Below are positions 18,632-28,102 of a DNA stretch of 64,000 bases, one piece after another. The stretch's first letter is position 1; each line of letters begins with the position of its first letter. The notes below the pieces were generated by a model. The model had not been told where the DNA came from, searched no databases, and saw nothing but the letters and a program-made list of their open reading frames with translations. The DNA is from an uncultured Bacteroidales bacterium. Its GTDB lineage: Bacteria; Bacteroidota; Bacteroidia; Bacteroidales; UBA932. The stretch covers positions 124,001 through 188,000 of the forward strand of contig CALUPB010000003.1 of the NCBI GenBank assembly GCA_944322585.1, given 5' to 3'. The translations under genes were made by a program, and so were the position numbers.

Positions 18632-18714
18632 TGCGGATGGCGAGACTCGAACTCGCACAGGAAAACTCCCACCACCCCCTCAAAGTGGCGCGTCTACCAT
18701 TTCGCCACATCCGC
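18632..18714 (-). tRNA. tRNA-Leu (anticodon GAG)
   Basis: On the minus strand the acceptor stem GCGGATG pairs with CATCCGC, with discriminator A. The D arm is GGCGAAATGGTAGACGC, the anticodon stem is CCACT/GGTGG with loop TTGAGGG (anticodon GAG), a long class II variable arm follows, and the T arm contains GTTCGAGTC. It reads CUC/CUU. No CCA is encoded. Confidence 0.95.
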
Positions 18715-18728
18715 TTGAATTGGGACTG

Positions 18729-18736
18729 CAAAGATA
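18729..18736 (-). promoter_or_regulatory. -7 box of tRNA-Leu
   Basis: TATCTTTG on the minus strand lies 14 nt upstream of the 5' end of the tRNA. Confidence 0.55.
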
Positions 18737-18789
18737 GAAATTAAAATACTTTCCGCAAAATTTTTTCACGGATTTTTAGAATTCACGCT

Positions 18790-19278
18790 CTATTCAGCAG
18801 GCGGAACCGGTTCCACCTCCGAAGATATCTTCTCCCATATGACCGTCTGCGAGAACCCGAGCAGCGACCCTTTCAGCCTGAACTTGCCGTCATCGCCGAA
18901 AAAGCACGTCGCATTGGCCCTTATGCCCCTCGTGGGGTCATAGACCTTGCCTCCGTCCCAACGGTGTTTGGACTGATTGTATTCCAGACCGGTAATCAGG
19001 ACTATCCTGTTGCACGGGACATTTCTCATGGACTTGTCCGGATTCTTCGTATCCTTCCTCACCTCGCCGTTCTCGTCAAGGCAGTTTTTCACCCATATCG
19101 TCTGCGCCTTGTATGTTCCGTCGTCCTCCTTAGTGAATACCACCTTGCTCTCCTCACCGTCATAGGCGACATAATAAGTCCCTATTATATTGTCAGCCTC
19201 CAGATTGAGGGCATTCTGCGACCATGCGCAAGGAGCCATGACCATGGACACAGCAAGAACCGCAAAAAAGCATCTCAT
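18790..19278 (-). CDS. DUF2147-like exported protein
   Basis: 162 residues with a signal peptide (MRCFFAVLAVSMVMAPCAWSQ). The pattern of an N-terminal IIGTYYV, then GTYKAQTIWVK, WDGGKVYDPTRG and a C-terminal GFSQTVIWEK fits the DUF2147 family, small periplasmic beta-barrel proteins of unknown function. The conserved KVYDP...Y motif is altered here (RANATCFFG). It is a single-gene unit between tRNA-Leu and rpsP, which is transcribed divergently. Confidence 0.75.
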   Translation of the reverse strand: MRCFFAVLAVSMVMAPCAWSQNALNLEADNIIGTYYVAYDGEESKVVFTKEDDGTYKAQTIWVKNCLDENGEVRKDTKNPDKSMRNVPCNRIVLITGLEYNQSKHRWDGGKVYDPTRGIRANATCFFGDDGKFRLKGSLLGFSQTVIWEKISSEVEPVPPAE

Positions 19279-19341
19279 ACTCCAATCTTTTAAAAATCAG
19301 TAAATTTTCCCTGAAAAGGGAGCAGCTTCCAAAATATTTTG

Positions 19342-19349
19342 TATCTTTG
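19342..19349 (+). promoter_or_regulatory. -7 box of rpsP-rimM
   Basis: TATCTTTG on the plus strand, followed by a leader of about 57 nt before the rpsP ATG at 19413. Confidence 0.55.
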
Positions 19350-19412
19350 CGCACTTTTCCTCGTGCAGGAAAAGACAGGTAAAATTAATAATTTAATTAA
19401 AACAGATTCACA

Positions 19413-19991
19413 ATGGCTGTTAAAATTCGTCTCCAGCGCCACGGAAAGAAGAATTTCGCATTCTACCACATTGTCGTGGCCGACACCCGCGCGCCTCGCG
19501 ATGGCCGCTTTATCGAGCAGCTGGGTTCATACAACCCGAACACCAATCCTGCAACTATCGTGCTCAAGGCAGACAGGGCACTTGCTTGGCTCAACGTCGG
19601 AGCCCAGACTTCACTTGTTGTCCGCAGAATCCTTTCCTATGAAGGAGTCCTCCTCCGCAAGCACCTTCAGGGCGGTGTAGCAAAGGGAGCTCTTACCCAG
19701 GAACAGGCTGACCAGAAATTCAATGCATGGAAAGCCGAAAGGGACGCAAAGATCGAAGCAAAGAAGGCCGGTCTCTCAAAGGAAGCTGCCGAGAAGGCAA
19801 AGACTGCCGAGGCAGCCGAGGCAAAGGTAAATGAGGCCAGGGCCGAGGCTATCGCCAAGAGAAAGGCTGAGGCTGAAGAAGCTGCAAAGGCCGCTGCAGA
19901 AGCCGCAGCAGCAGAGAAGGCAGCACAGGAAGCAGCTGCAGCCGCTGAGGCAAATGCCGCCGAAGCTCCGGCAGAGAACACCGAGGCGTAA
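19413..19991 (+). CDS. rpsP: Ribosomal protein bS16 with long Ala/Glu/Lys tail
   Basis: Residues 1-85 are a normal bS16 ([24 protein letters not shown]). A charged, coiled-coil-like extension of about 100 residues rich in A, E and K follows, which is frequent in Bacteroidota S16 and absent from the 82-residue E. coli protein. The stop codon overlaps the rimM start by one base (TAATG), so the two are translationally coupled. Confidence 0.97.
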   Translation: MAVKIRLQRHGKKNFAFYHIVVADTRAPRDGRFIEQLGSYNPNTNPATIVLKADRALAWLNVGAQTSLVVRRILSYEGVLLRKHLQGGVAKGALTQEQADQKFNAWKAERDAKIEAKKAGLSKEAAEKAKTAEAAEAKVNEARAEAIAKRKAEAEEAAKAAAEAAAAEKAAQEAAAAAEANAAEAPAENTEA

Positions 19992-20713
19992 TGTCCGCTG
20001 ACCGCAATCTCATCCGTATCGGCCAGGTATTGAAGACAAACGGTACCGAAGGCGAGGTCGTGATGGGATTCCGCGACATCGACCTTGATGATATCGACTT
20101 TCAGGAACCGGTATTCATCTGTTATGATGGAACTCCGGTTCCTTTTTTCATTGACAGTCTTGTCCCGCGCGGCACAGGAAAGGCTCTGGTCAGGCTCACC
20201 GATATATGCAGCAGTGATGATGCCGACGAGATCAAGGGACAGGCAGTCTACATGATGCCGGAAAGCATCGGAGAATCAGCCGAGGATGAAGATGATATGT
20301 CATTTCTCGAAGGCTGGACACTGTATGACATACATCACACGCCTGATACAGAACATTACCAGGGTGACGACAGTACGTCTGCCGGAACCGGAAGGTCCGG
20401 GGAAACCAATCCAGACAATGACGCTTCCGGCAAGGGGCGGACTGAAAATCAGGGCGATGACGCTCCCGGTAAGGGACAGACGGGCAATCAGGATAGACGC
20501 GGGCATGGGAACAGGATACCTGAAAATCATTGTACCGAAAATTTAACAGAAATCGGGGAAATCACCGGATTTCTGGACATTCCCGGCAATCCTTGCATCG
20601 AAGTCTCCACGCAAAACGGGCCAGTGACGATACCGCTCCACGAAGACCTCATAGTATCCATAGATCCCGACACGGAAACCATAGTCATGGACATCCCCGC
20701 CGGCCTTCTTTAG
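19991..20713 (+). CDS. rimM: Ribosome maturation factor RimM with a central low-complexity insert
   Basis: 30S maturation factor that binds near bS19. The N-terminal RimM domain (IRIGQVLKTNGTEGEV) covers residues 8-92 and the PRC-barrel is split. The barrel starts at FLEGWTLYDIHH (105-116) and resumes at EIGEITGFLDIPGN (187-200). Between them lies a hydrophilic insert of about 68 residues with an internal 13-residue duplication (GKGRTENQGDD and, later, GKGQTGNQD). The total of 240 residues compares with about 175 in most homologues. Coupling to rpsP is the standard arrangement. Confidence 0.94.
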   Translation: MSADRNLIRIGQVLKTNGTEGEVVMGFRDIDLDDIDFQEPVFICYDGTPVPFFIDSLVPRGTGKALVRLTDICSSDDADEIKGQAVYMMPESIGESAEDEDDMSFLEGWTLYDIHHTPDTEHYQGDDSTSAGTGRSGETNPDNDASGKGRTENQGDDAPGKGQTGNQDRRGHGNRIPENHCTENLTEIGEITGFLDIPGNPCIEVSTQNGPVTIPLHEDLIVSIDPDTETIVMDIPAGLL

Positions 20714-20841
20714 AGGTCCAAAAAAGTAATTTCCGCGTCACGTTTGGTTCGAAAATCCTCATGTGGCAGTACACTGCGGTTTTCCCATCTGCACAAGCGT
20801 TGAAATTCCACCTTTTGAGCCACTCTCTAATTCCAGCCCGG

Positions 20842-21912
20842 CTATTCCGGGTTGTCGAACCAGGGACTTTCAGTGCAGCTGATGCCGCCGCAGACACCGA
20901 GACCGCCGGAGACATTGGTGTAGACAAACGACGGGGAGGCAAGGCCGAGATAGACAAGCTGGCTGTCCCACGCAATCCAGTTGGATTTGACAAAACGGTA
21001 CAGTTCCGGTGACAGGCGGTACAGATACACCTTGTAACGGTACAGATAGGACACATAGCCTGCATCCCCGAAACTATAGTCATAATCGGCAGTGTAATCG
21101 GTACTGAACTCTATGGAAGCCTCCCCGCCATTGAACCCGGCGTCGTCCCATATCAGCATTGTCCTTTTATCTGGAGAAGGTGAATATATTCCGTTCCCTC
21201 TCGTGTAGGAAAGTGTCAGAGGAGCATTCCGGGAAGATATTTCTATGTCTCCTGGCGTGATTTCCCCAAGGTACGGTTCCATGAACCTGTATTCATCCTC
21301 CCCGGGAACCTGCACTCTGTCAGGATCATAATGTCTGTCAATGGCATACCACCTGCATACCTGGATACCATAATAGTCCTCTGTCTGTCCGTCATCGGTG
21401 AAACTGACAGTAACGGACAACTGCCGCTTCCGTATCCCGTTGCTGTCGAACTCCGGGAGCTCCACTTTCTCCACTGAAATCTCATGTTCCGGGAATTCGG
21501 GAGGCACGGAGGTAACGGCTGACACCGGATCAAGGCCATCTACAGAAGCATCTATTCCCACTTCCGTTCCCGGAGCAAGGTGCCCGACCACATATCTCGC
21601 CCCTTCCGGAATATCTTCATCAGACCCGTCGCCCACGAGCAGGGACACGGGCCTGCCGTCTATCTTCATCTCCACTTCGGCATCATCGACAGGCACTGCC
21701 TCCTGCGCCTGGTTTCCTATCGGCACAGTCGACATCAGCTGCACTACAGTCGTGTCCGCCCCGCCGGGAATGCTCAGCATGAACAGCCGCCCCTCCTGCT
21801 CAAGCCCTTTCACATCGAATTCATATTCGCAGGAAGTGAGCATGAGCATTGAAACCAGCATGGCCGGTAAAATATTGCCTCCGGCACGCAGAATATTATT
21901 GAAACAATACAT
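20842..21912 (-). CDS. DUF4249-family lipoprotein
   Basis: 356-residue lipoprotein (lipobox LTSC, Cys28). The mature part begins with a strand-rich domain (YEFDVKGLEQEGRLFMLSIPGG...DAEVEMKIDG) typical of DUF4249. These proteins are encoded next to plug-first TonB receptors in Bacteroidota and are probably their surface partners. The start at 21912 puts the signal peptide at the N-terminus and lies 23 nt after the stop of the receptor gene. Ligand unknown. Confidence 0.8.
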   Translation of the reverse strand: MYCFNNILRAGGNILPAMLVSMLMLTSCEYEFDVKGLEQEGRLFMLSIPGGADTTVVQLMSTVPIGNQAQEAVPVDDAEVEMKIDGRPVSLLVGDGSDEDIPEGARYVVGHLAPGTEVGIDASVDGLDPVSAVTSVPPEFPEHEISVEKVELPEFDSNGIRKRQLSVTVSFTDDGQTEDYYGIQVCRWYAIDRHYDPDRVQVPGEDEYRFMEPYLGEITPGDIEISSRNAPLTLSYTRGNGIYSPSPDKRTMLIWDDAGFNGGEASIEFSTDYTADYDYSFGDAGYVSYLYRYKVYLYRLSPELYRFVKSNWIAWDSQLVYLGLASPSFVYTNVSGGLGVCGGISCTESPWFDNPE

Positions 21913-21935
21913 AATCCAAGTTTCGAAAGTCCTTA

Positions 21936-24155
21936 TCAGAATTTCACGGTATAGCTGAAAGACGGGATTACCGGGAACATTGCCCCGGCCTTTCCGTACA
22001 GCCTCCCGTCGCTGTCCTTCTCTACCGTTGCAAATACGGCATTCATACGGCAATAGGCATTATAAATGCTTATATTCCATATTTTCTCATATCCCCGTCT
22101 GGTCTTTCCCCGGAAATTAATTCCCAGATCGAGTCTGTGATAGTCAGGGAGCTTTATATTGTTCGGTGCAGTATAGAACTCCTGCGGGAAATAGTTGTCA
22201 TGTCCGGTGTCCCCGAGACTCTGGGTCGGGAAAGTCATCCTGCTGCCGCTATGGTAATTCCACGCACAATAGACATCAATCTTCGGGCTGAACCGGTATG
22301 TAGTCATGATATTGACTCTGTGTCTGTTGTCATTCCGGTCGGGATACCAGTCATAATAGAACTCCTCGAATTTACGGAAATTCCATGACAGGGTGTAGGC
22401 CGCCGTCACTTCGAGCCGTTCCCCGCTGTAGCCGGCCTCCACTTCCCCGCCCCAGGCAAGACCGTGACCCTCTACAAAAGAATCTTCCCATGTATCGAGA
22501 GGAGGGAACAGACCGTTTATCCCGTTATATTCATAGATATGGTCAAGCGTCCTGTAGAACCCTTCCACGGACAGGTGGATATTCATCGGCAGTTCCGCAT
22601 ACACCCCTCCGGCAAACTGTCTGGAATGCATCGGACGTATCCTGTCCGTCGAAGGCATCCATGTGTTGGTCGGCAAATCGACATATGCGGCAGCAATGCT
22701 GTGGTTGAACTGGTTCATCTCCACATACGACAGCCGGAACGATACGGACGGGCCGCAGAGGAACTTCACTGAAACCCGCGGCTCGAAACCGTGCCACGTC
22801 TTGCCGGACGTTCCGAAAAGGGCATAGCGGAACCCGACCTCTGCATCCATCCACCTCGCAACATTTATCTCGTCCCCTGCATACAGGCCTGCCTCATGAC
22901 TATGGTAGTGCATGGAAGTGAGATCAGTCTCCGGAGTATCTTCAACTCCATTGCCGGTCATCTGCACGGAATATTCACTCCGGGGAGCATAATAATGGTA
23001 CTGGTATGACATTCCGAAACGGAACCTGTTGCGAGGCACCGCATCGTATATGAAATCCGCTTTCAGACCGGTATCATGTATCCATGACGTATTGCTGTCA
23101 TCATAAGTCCCGTAGACATCCCCGTCATTCCAGCTCCATTCTCTGACGGTAAAGCCTGTCTTGCCGTAATTCATCGAATGGTACAGCACGATATCCGAAT
23201 GCAGGCCGTCTGTAGGCTCCGCCGTCCAGTCTGCTGAAACAGCCAGATTGCCCCAGTTCAGCCGGATACGGCTCATGTCCGGACCATAATGCTTCTCCTG
23301 GGAGCCGCCATGACCGGAAATATATGCCTGATCCATTACTATCTGTTTGTACCTGAGAGCATCCATACCGTTGTACAGATTGAACCTCAATATATTATCC
23401 ATAGAAAACCTATGGGTTATCCTGAAATTCAGGTCATAGAAAGTATAGCCCGCCGATGTCTTGTCAGGATACGGTTTGTATGCCGTCGGTTTCGCTGCGG
23501 CATTGGCAATGGCAAAGGCAGGAAGGAGAACGGCATCCATCCACGAAGTGCGTACCGCGACATTGAATGATGTCCTGCCCCTGACTATCGGGCCGTCATA
23601 CTGGAACCGCCCGTCTATCAGCCCTATGGAAAACAGCCCGTGGTAATCTTCGAAATCCCCGTCCCGTGTCCTGACATCCACGACGGAAGAGAGGCGGCCT
23701 CCATACCGCGACGGGAAACCGCTCCTGTAGAAGTCGACTGACTCAACGACATCGGTATTGAATGATGAAAACAGGCCTGCAATATGGCTCACCTGATACA
23801 GGGGCACTCCGTCAAGGAGAAAAAGATTGTCGCTGCCAGTACCTCCGTGGACATAGAGTCCGGAAAGCAGTTCTGTCCCCGACGCGACTCCGGGAAGCAT
23901 CTGGAGGGTCTTTATCACATCCGGAGAACTCATGAAGGCATAGCCGGAATTGAACCTGCGGCTGTCTATCCTCGTCAGTCCGGTCTGTGTGCTGCTGACA
24001 TTCCTGTCATAGCGGGACGTAATCCTCGCCCCCGCAAGCGTATCCCTTCTCTCCGCCGCTTCCTGGCCATATGCTGCGTGACAGCAGACCCCTACCATAC
24101 AACTTCCCCAAAACAAAACTCTGAAAATCTTTCCAAACCACATACTATCCTTCAT
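21936..24155 (-). CDS. TonB-dependent outer-membrane receptor paired with DUF4249
   Basis: About 739 residues. The signal peptide ends near AYGQ. There is no SusC-type N-terminal carboxypeptidase-like domain: the plug starts directly (TQTGLTRIDSRRFNSG...VIKTLQMLPGVASGTELLSGLYVHGG, LFLLDGVPLYQVSHIAG). The barrel ends in FSYTVKF. Plug-first receptors of this kind usually sit next to a DUF4249 lipoprotein, as here, and form a SusCD-like but distinct pair. ATGs at 24182 and 24143 are alternative starts. Confidence 0.9.
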   Translation of the reverse strand: MKDSMWFGKIFRVLFWGSCMVGVCCHAAYGQEAAERRDTLAGARITSRYDRNVSSTQTGLTRIDSRRFNSGYAFMSSPDVIKTLQMLPGVASGTELLSGLYVHGGTGSDNLFLLDGVPLYQVSHIAGLFSSFNTDVVESVDFYRSGFPSRYGGRLSSVVDVRTRDGDFEDYHGLFSIGLIDGRFQYDGPIVRGRTSFNVAVRTSWMDAVLLPAFAIANAAAKPTAYKPYPDKTSAGYTFYDLNFRITHRFSMDNILRFNLYNGMDALRYKQIVMDQAYISGHGGSQEKHYGPDMSRIRLNWGNLAVSADWTAEPTDGLHSDIVLYHSMNYGKTGFTVREWSWNDGDVYGTYDDSNTSWIHDTGLKADFIYDAVPRNRFRFGMSYQYHYYAPRSEYSVQMTGNGVEDTPETDLTSMHYHSHEAGLYAGDEINVARWMDAEVGFRYALFGTSGKTWHGFEPRVSVKFLCGPSVSFRLSYVEMNQFNHSIAAAYVDLPTNTWMPSTDRIRPMHSRQFAGGVYAELPMNIHLSVEGFYRTLDHIYEYNGINGLFPPLDTWEDSFVEGHGLAWGGEVEAGYSGERLEVTAAYTLSWNFRKFEEFYYDWYPDRNDNRHRVNIMTTYRFSPKIDVYCAWNYHSGSRMTFPTQSLGDTGHDNYFPQEFYTAPNNIKLPDYHRLDLGINFRGKTRRGYEKIWNISIYNAYCRMNAVFATVEKDSDGRLYGKAGAMFPVIPSFSYTVKF

Positions 24156-24218
24156 ATAAACCTGATCCTGCATACCTGTCATCTGCCGTACCGGGCTAAG
24201 ACAGTCATATTTACAGCA

Positions 24219-24857
24219 TCAGAGATACTTTTTGTATATGAATTCCACCGGTCCGGTGACAATCTGCTCCGTCGCATAGTCGTAATACATACAGTTAACC
24301 GTGAAGCTCACAGTATTTCCTCCAAGGAATTCAAGATTGCCGTCATTGATATATTCTATATCCAGGACATTGACCGGTTCATCGCTTCCTCCTTCATAAT
24401 GTTCCACCCTTAATGTACCGTCTCTGGAAAGTGTAAAATGTATATTTACAGGCAATCTTCCACCGGGAGTCTGATATATCGGCTTTCCTTCTGGAGAACG
24501 TGATTTTATAATATATTGGATTGGCAGATCAATGCTCACTATTCCGTTTGCATCTCCGATGATTTCAGAAGGATCACATTGCAGGCTTACTTCAGCAAAT
24601 AAATTATCCTGCGATGTCTCTAAAAATGTGTATGGAAGATTCCGTAATTGTCCCCACCACAAATCATTAGTTGCGTGTCCATCTCCGTCAACATCAATAT
24701 CATTATTCTCTTTATTCCCCCATATTGCCATCCACAACCCATATTGTCCGCAAATATCACTGGCTACTTTTTCCTGTTCCTCTGTCATACCGGTTTTTCC
24801 GCTACAGGAAACCAATAGCAAAACAAGTGGAATGAATAATTTTACAATGATCTTCAT
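24219..24857 (-). CDS. Unrecognised lipoprotein, 212 aa
   Basis: Lipobox LVSC (Cys18). The mature part shows EEQEKVASDICGQYGLWMAIWG, then a D-rich DIDVDGDGHATNDLWWGQL that looks like an EF-hand/dockerin-type calcium loop, then a beta-rich remainder ending in GPVEFIYKKYL. No family was recognised. The gene and the next one are clearly AT-richer than their neighbours, so they may be acquired. It lies 63 nt upstream of the TonB receptor gene and may be cotranscribed with it. Confidence 0.7.
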   Translation of the reverse strand: MKIIVKLFIPLVLLLVSCSGKTGMTEEQEKVASDICGQYGLWMAIWGNKENNDIDVDGDGHATNDLWWGQLRNLPYTFLETSQDNLFAEVSLQCDPSEIIGDANGIVSIDLPIQYIIKSRSPEGKPIYQTPGGRLPVNIHFTLSRDGTLRVEHYEGGSDEPVNVLDIEYINDGNLEFLGGNTVSFTVNCMYYDYATEQIVTGPVEFIYKKYL

Positions 24858-24947
24858 AGTACAACGTAAAATATCAATAAAGATGATTCTGATTATTTAC
24901 GATTGTAATTCATAGATAAACAGAACCATCTTTATCAATTACACCAA

Positions 24948-26558
24948 TTAAAAACTCATAGGGAGAACCATCATATCAACAGTCCCTGTAGTTATCCCAT
25001 TGACAATATAACCCTGAACACCATTTTGCTCCGATGAAGATTTAATTATCGGGTCTATATACTCAATTTTTGCACTTCCGAGAAAATCTGATGCATCATT
25101 GACATTACAAGTAACTTCGACAGTAGTTTCCCTTTCTGAACTTGTGCCATATCCCAACCCAAGCTTGATTGTTCCGGACACGATTTCTCCATCTACAGTT
25201 GCCGTTCCATCCAGATTCAGATTGAAATTATCCACATATTTGGCAACAACTGTTGTATGATAGGTATAATCATTTCCCGTATCTATCTCATGAAGCATAA
25301 TATACATAACAGCAGAACGTGTTGAAATATCCATGTAATCTATAGGAATATCCACATAAATCCATTTCGGAGAAAAATGATCCTTGCCATCAACAGAATA
25401 AACCCACCAATCTCTTGTGAATCCTGTCTTATGTCGATAATCTACATGTGCCTTACTTAAGGTAAATGCATCTCTAAATACAATAGGTATTCTCTTTGCC
25501 CAACTTAACCCCATTTCAGGATTTGACGGAATAATAAAATCCAATTGTAATTCTATACTTCCGTCAATCCAACCATGATCCATAATATCCGCATCGCTGA
25601 AATCATACTTTTTGGTTTCCATTGAACCATAATGCTCTATAAAATCATTATTCGGACTATCATAAAGAGCGTCATCTTCAGCCGTTCTGAATTTCAACTT
25701 ATGAAGCACTTCTTTGACATGAACATTTCTGACGCCTTCCGTCACAGTATTAGTCATACCATAATATATATAATCTCTGTGGGCAGCGGCAGGATTGTTC
25801 TTGAATTCATTGTATGCACCGATAACAAGAGGATCAAGATTGGATGAAGGCATAAAGTAATCAGGAGTTTCTACACTGAAATTCCTGTCATAATATTGGT
25901 GATGAACTTTCGTTTCAGGAACCTGAAGGCTACCGTCAAATGCGTCATCTATAAAACGGTATGTAGCATCGCAACTCTTGGTAGCGGGAGAAGTCACTTC
26001 AAGACGCTCATTGTTCTTCACCAGAAGGACAGGAAAATTAGGGAATTCGCCCCGCTGAACCTTAAACAATTCCTGTCCGTCATAGTACAGCTGATGCGCA
26101 TCAGCCTTGTCATCATACCCGACCGCGACCTGACTATCCGCAGTGTCCCATTCAGTTACAGTGAACCCGTCTATCCAGGACCAGTCAGGGACAAGAATAT
26201 TCAGCAAAGGTAAGGTTGTCTCGATTTGTTCCAGTTTACCCTGCTCGCAATATTTCAGCAGAATATCCCGAAAAGTCAGTCCGTCAGAAACTGTCTGATT
26301 TTTCACAAAAGGATAGAAGACATCGTAATCTTTATCGAACTGAGACAATGCCTCATCACGAATAAAAGTCCTTAACTGTTCATTTTCAGCTACAGCCTTA
26401 GATAGAGCTACAGCAAATTCCTGCTGGGCCTCCGCTTCAGTCATCTGAATCTGCTGCCCGGAAAAATCATTGTCTGTATGGCGTATTTCCAAATCTTCTT
26501 TTGTACATGAAAGCATCAACGCCAATACACAGGGAATTGTAATCAAAATCCTTTTCAT
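24948..26558 (-). CDS. Unrecognised large lipoprotein, 536 aa
   Basis: Lipobox LMLSC (Cys18). After it come a helical segment (TEAEAQQEFAVALSKAVAEN...LRTFIRDEALSQFDKDYDVFYPFVKNQ) and a long beta-rich region without recognisable domains. The N-terminal part resembles hypothetical lipoproteins common in Bacteroidales, judged by composition only. Start chosen at 26558 so that the signal peptide is N-terminal. AT-rich like its downstream neighbour (gap 90 nt). Confidence 0.7.
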   Translation of the reverse strand: MKRILITIPCVLALMLSCTKEDLEIRHTDNDFSGQQIQMTEAEAQQEFAVALSKAVAENEQLRTFIRDEALSQFDKDYDVFYPFVKNQTVSDGLTFRDILLKYCEQGKLEQIETTLPLLNILVPDWSWIDGFTVTEWDTADSQVAVGYDDKADAHQLYYDGQELFKVQRGEFPNFPVLLVKNNERLEVTSPATKSCDATYRFIDDAFDGSLQVPETKVHHQYYDRNFSVETPDYFMPSSNLDPLVIGAYNEFKNNPAAAHRDYIYYGMTNTVTEGVRNVHVKEVLHKLKFRTAEDDALYDSPNNDFIEHYGSMETKKYDFSDADIMDHGWIDGSIELQLDFIIPSNPEMGLSWAKRIPIVFRDAFTLSKAHVDYRHKTGFTRDWWVYSVDGKDHFSPKWIYVDIPIDYMDISTRSAVMYIMLHEIDTGNDYTYHTTVVAKYVDNFNLNLDGTATVDGEIVSGTIKLGLGYGTSSERETTVEVTCNVNDASDFLGSAKIEYIDPIIKSSSEQNGVQGYIVNGITTGTVDMMVLPMSF

Positions 26559-26722
26559 ATAACAAAATTTAGAAAACCAATAATTTCTGTTTTCCGGAAA
26601 ACACTTACGAAGATACAGCATATAAGTTTCAGATGGAACAGAAAAAGTTCCATTCGAATAAATTAATTCTATTGATTATCAATAGAATGTAAAAGCGCGT
26701 AAATTTTTTCTTACAGAAAGTT

Positions 26723-27346
26723 TCAGACTGAGGTCGGATGAGGTGACGGAGAATGGATATCGAGCAGGCGGCGGAGATAGTTGCCGAGATTGGTGTCATG
26801 TTCATTAAGCCCGAGTTTCCTGCGGATTTCGATATTGTCGTTATAATGGCTTTTCCTGCCGAGATAATTCGCGATATCCTTGCCTCTGAGCCCAATAGCA
26901 TACAGACAGCAACAGGAGATCTGTTCTTCAGTCAGACCGACTTCCTTAAGATGTGTTATGAAGCCTGGCCTGATTGCATCGAGAACTGTCCTTACAGTCC
27001 TGGCAAACGCCTCCTTGTCCTCGACTAAAGCTTCGATTTCCGAGACAGCCTCCTGCTCGATCCTTCCGTCCGCAGTAATGACACCGGTAAACAGTTTGCC
27101 GAGAAGCGCAAGCCTTTGCTCGATCACTTCATTGGCGGCAGCTACAACTGTCTTCTTATCTTCCACTTCTTTGGAAAGACGCTCCTTCTCCCTCAGCAAT
27201 TCATTATAATGGGCTTCAAGGCTCTCCACTTCTCTTTTAAGAGTCTTGGTCTCAAGATTCCTGCGTTTCAACAGATTGACGGCCAATATCAGCAGGATGA
27301 AAGACACCCAGCCGCATATTACCGATATTATGATGGTCTGAAGCAT
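26723..27346 (-). CDS. Membrane-anchored coiled-coil protein with C-terminal HTH
   Basis: 207 residues in three parts: one N-terminal transmembrane helix (about 5-26), a coiled coil (about 30-75, ETKTLKREVESLEAHYNELLREKERL) and a C-terminal LuxR/sigma-4-like helix-turn-helix (GLTEEQISCCCLYAIGLRGKDIANYLG). The same TM-coiled coil-HTH module ends the TPR sensor proteins of Bacteroidales; here the TPR part is absent. A membrane-tethered DNA-binding protein is inference. The DUF975 gene ends 12 nt upstream, so the two are probably one operon. Confidence 0.7.
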   Translation of the reverse strand: MLQTIIISVICGWVSFILLILAVNLLKRRNLETKTLKREVESLEAHYNELLREKERLSKEVEDKKTVVAAANEVIEQRLALLGKLFTGVITADGRIEQEAVSEIEALVEDKEAFARTVRTVLDAIRPGFITHLKEVGLTEEQISCCCLYAIGLRGKDIANYLGRKSHYNDNIEIRRKLGLNEHDTNLGNYLRRLLDIHSPSPHPTSV

Positions 27347-27358
27347 TGCTTACAGCCG

Positions 27359-28024
27359 TCAGGCACGGACGGACTGCATCTCGTAGTCGGCCTTGACATC
27401 CTGATAAAAGGCAGCCTGAGCAGTCATCATGTACGGAGAGAGCCAGAGAAAGCCGATACCGAGAGTAACGACACAGAGCAAAGCCCAGCCTATGAAACTC
27501 AACTGGAGGTAGAACAGATCGAACTTGTACCCTTTCATCATCCTGCAGCTCAGGCTGATAGCCTCATTGGCTGAAAGTTCCGGCCTGTCAACGAGGATAT
27601 ACGGAGTCATTGCATAGGAATACGCCTTCACGATACCGGGCACTATCAGGAGCAGACACCACAGAAATATGTAGACAGCCATCAGGAGCTGTCCTCCGAC
27701 AATATGGCCCCAGTTCCTGAAGCCTGAGGTAAAAAGATTGCTTACAACATCCGTATTGCCCTCCTGATACAGTCTGTTGAATGTATTATAGTATCCCACC
27801 TGCAAAGGAGCAAGAAACAGCACGGTCAGCAGCAGGGACGCTCCGGAAGTTCCGGCCACGACCCATTCCGGGACAAACGGAAGGAAACCGTTGCCGAGTA
27901 TGGAGGAAGGGGCAGAACATACGGATACAATGGCCATATAGACAATTACCGTGATGACAGCGACAGGCCAGTTGCCGCGCAAAGCCTCAAGAGCCGCATT
28001 CTTGTAATCCTGATTGCTTTTCAT
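27359..28024 (-). CDS. DUF975-family integral membrane protein
   Basis: 221 residues with about five hydrophobic segments. The pattern ALEALRGNWPVAV at the N-terminus, APLQVGYYNTF in the middle and YSYAMTPYILVDRPELSANEAISLSCRMMKGYKFDLF (read in parts) is typical of DUF975. Function unknown. Confidence 0.82.
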   Translation of the reverse strand: MKSNQDYKNAALEALRGNWPVAVITVIVYMAIVSVCSAPSSILGNGFLPFVPEWVVAGTSGASLLLTVLFLAPLQVGYYNTFNRLYQEGNTDVVSNLFTSGFRNWGHIVGGQLLMAVYIFLWCLLLIVPGIVKAYSYAMTPYILVDRPELSANEAISLSCRMMKGYKFDLFYLQLSFIGWALLCVVTLGIGFLWLSPYMMTAQAAFYQDVKADYEMQSVRA

Positions 28025-28102
28025 AACCGATACGTATTAAATTCCCTTATGATAGAAGCTGTTCCGAATTCCGACAAGGTTCAGACAATGTCAGGGAGCC
28101 GG

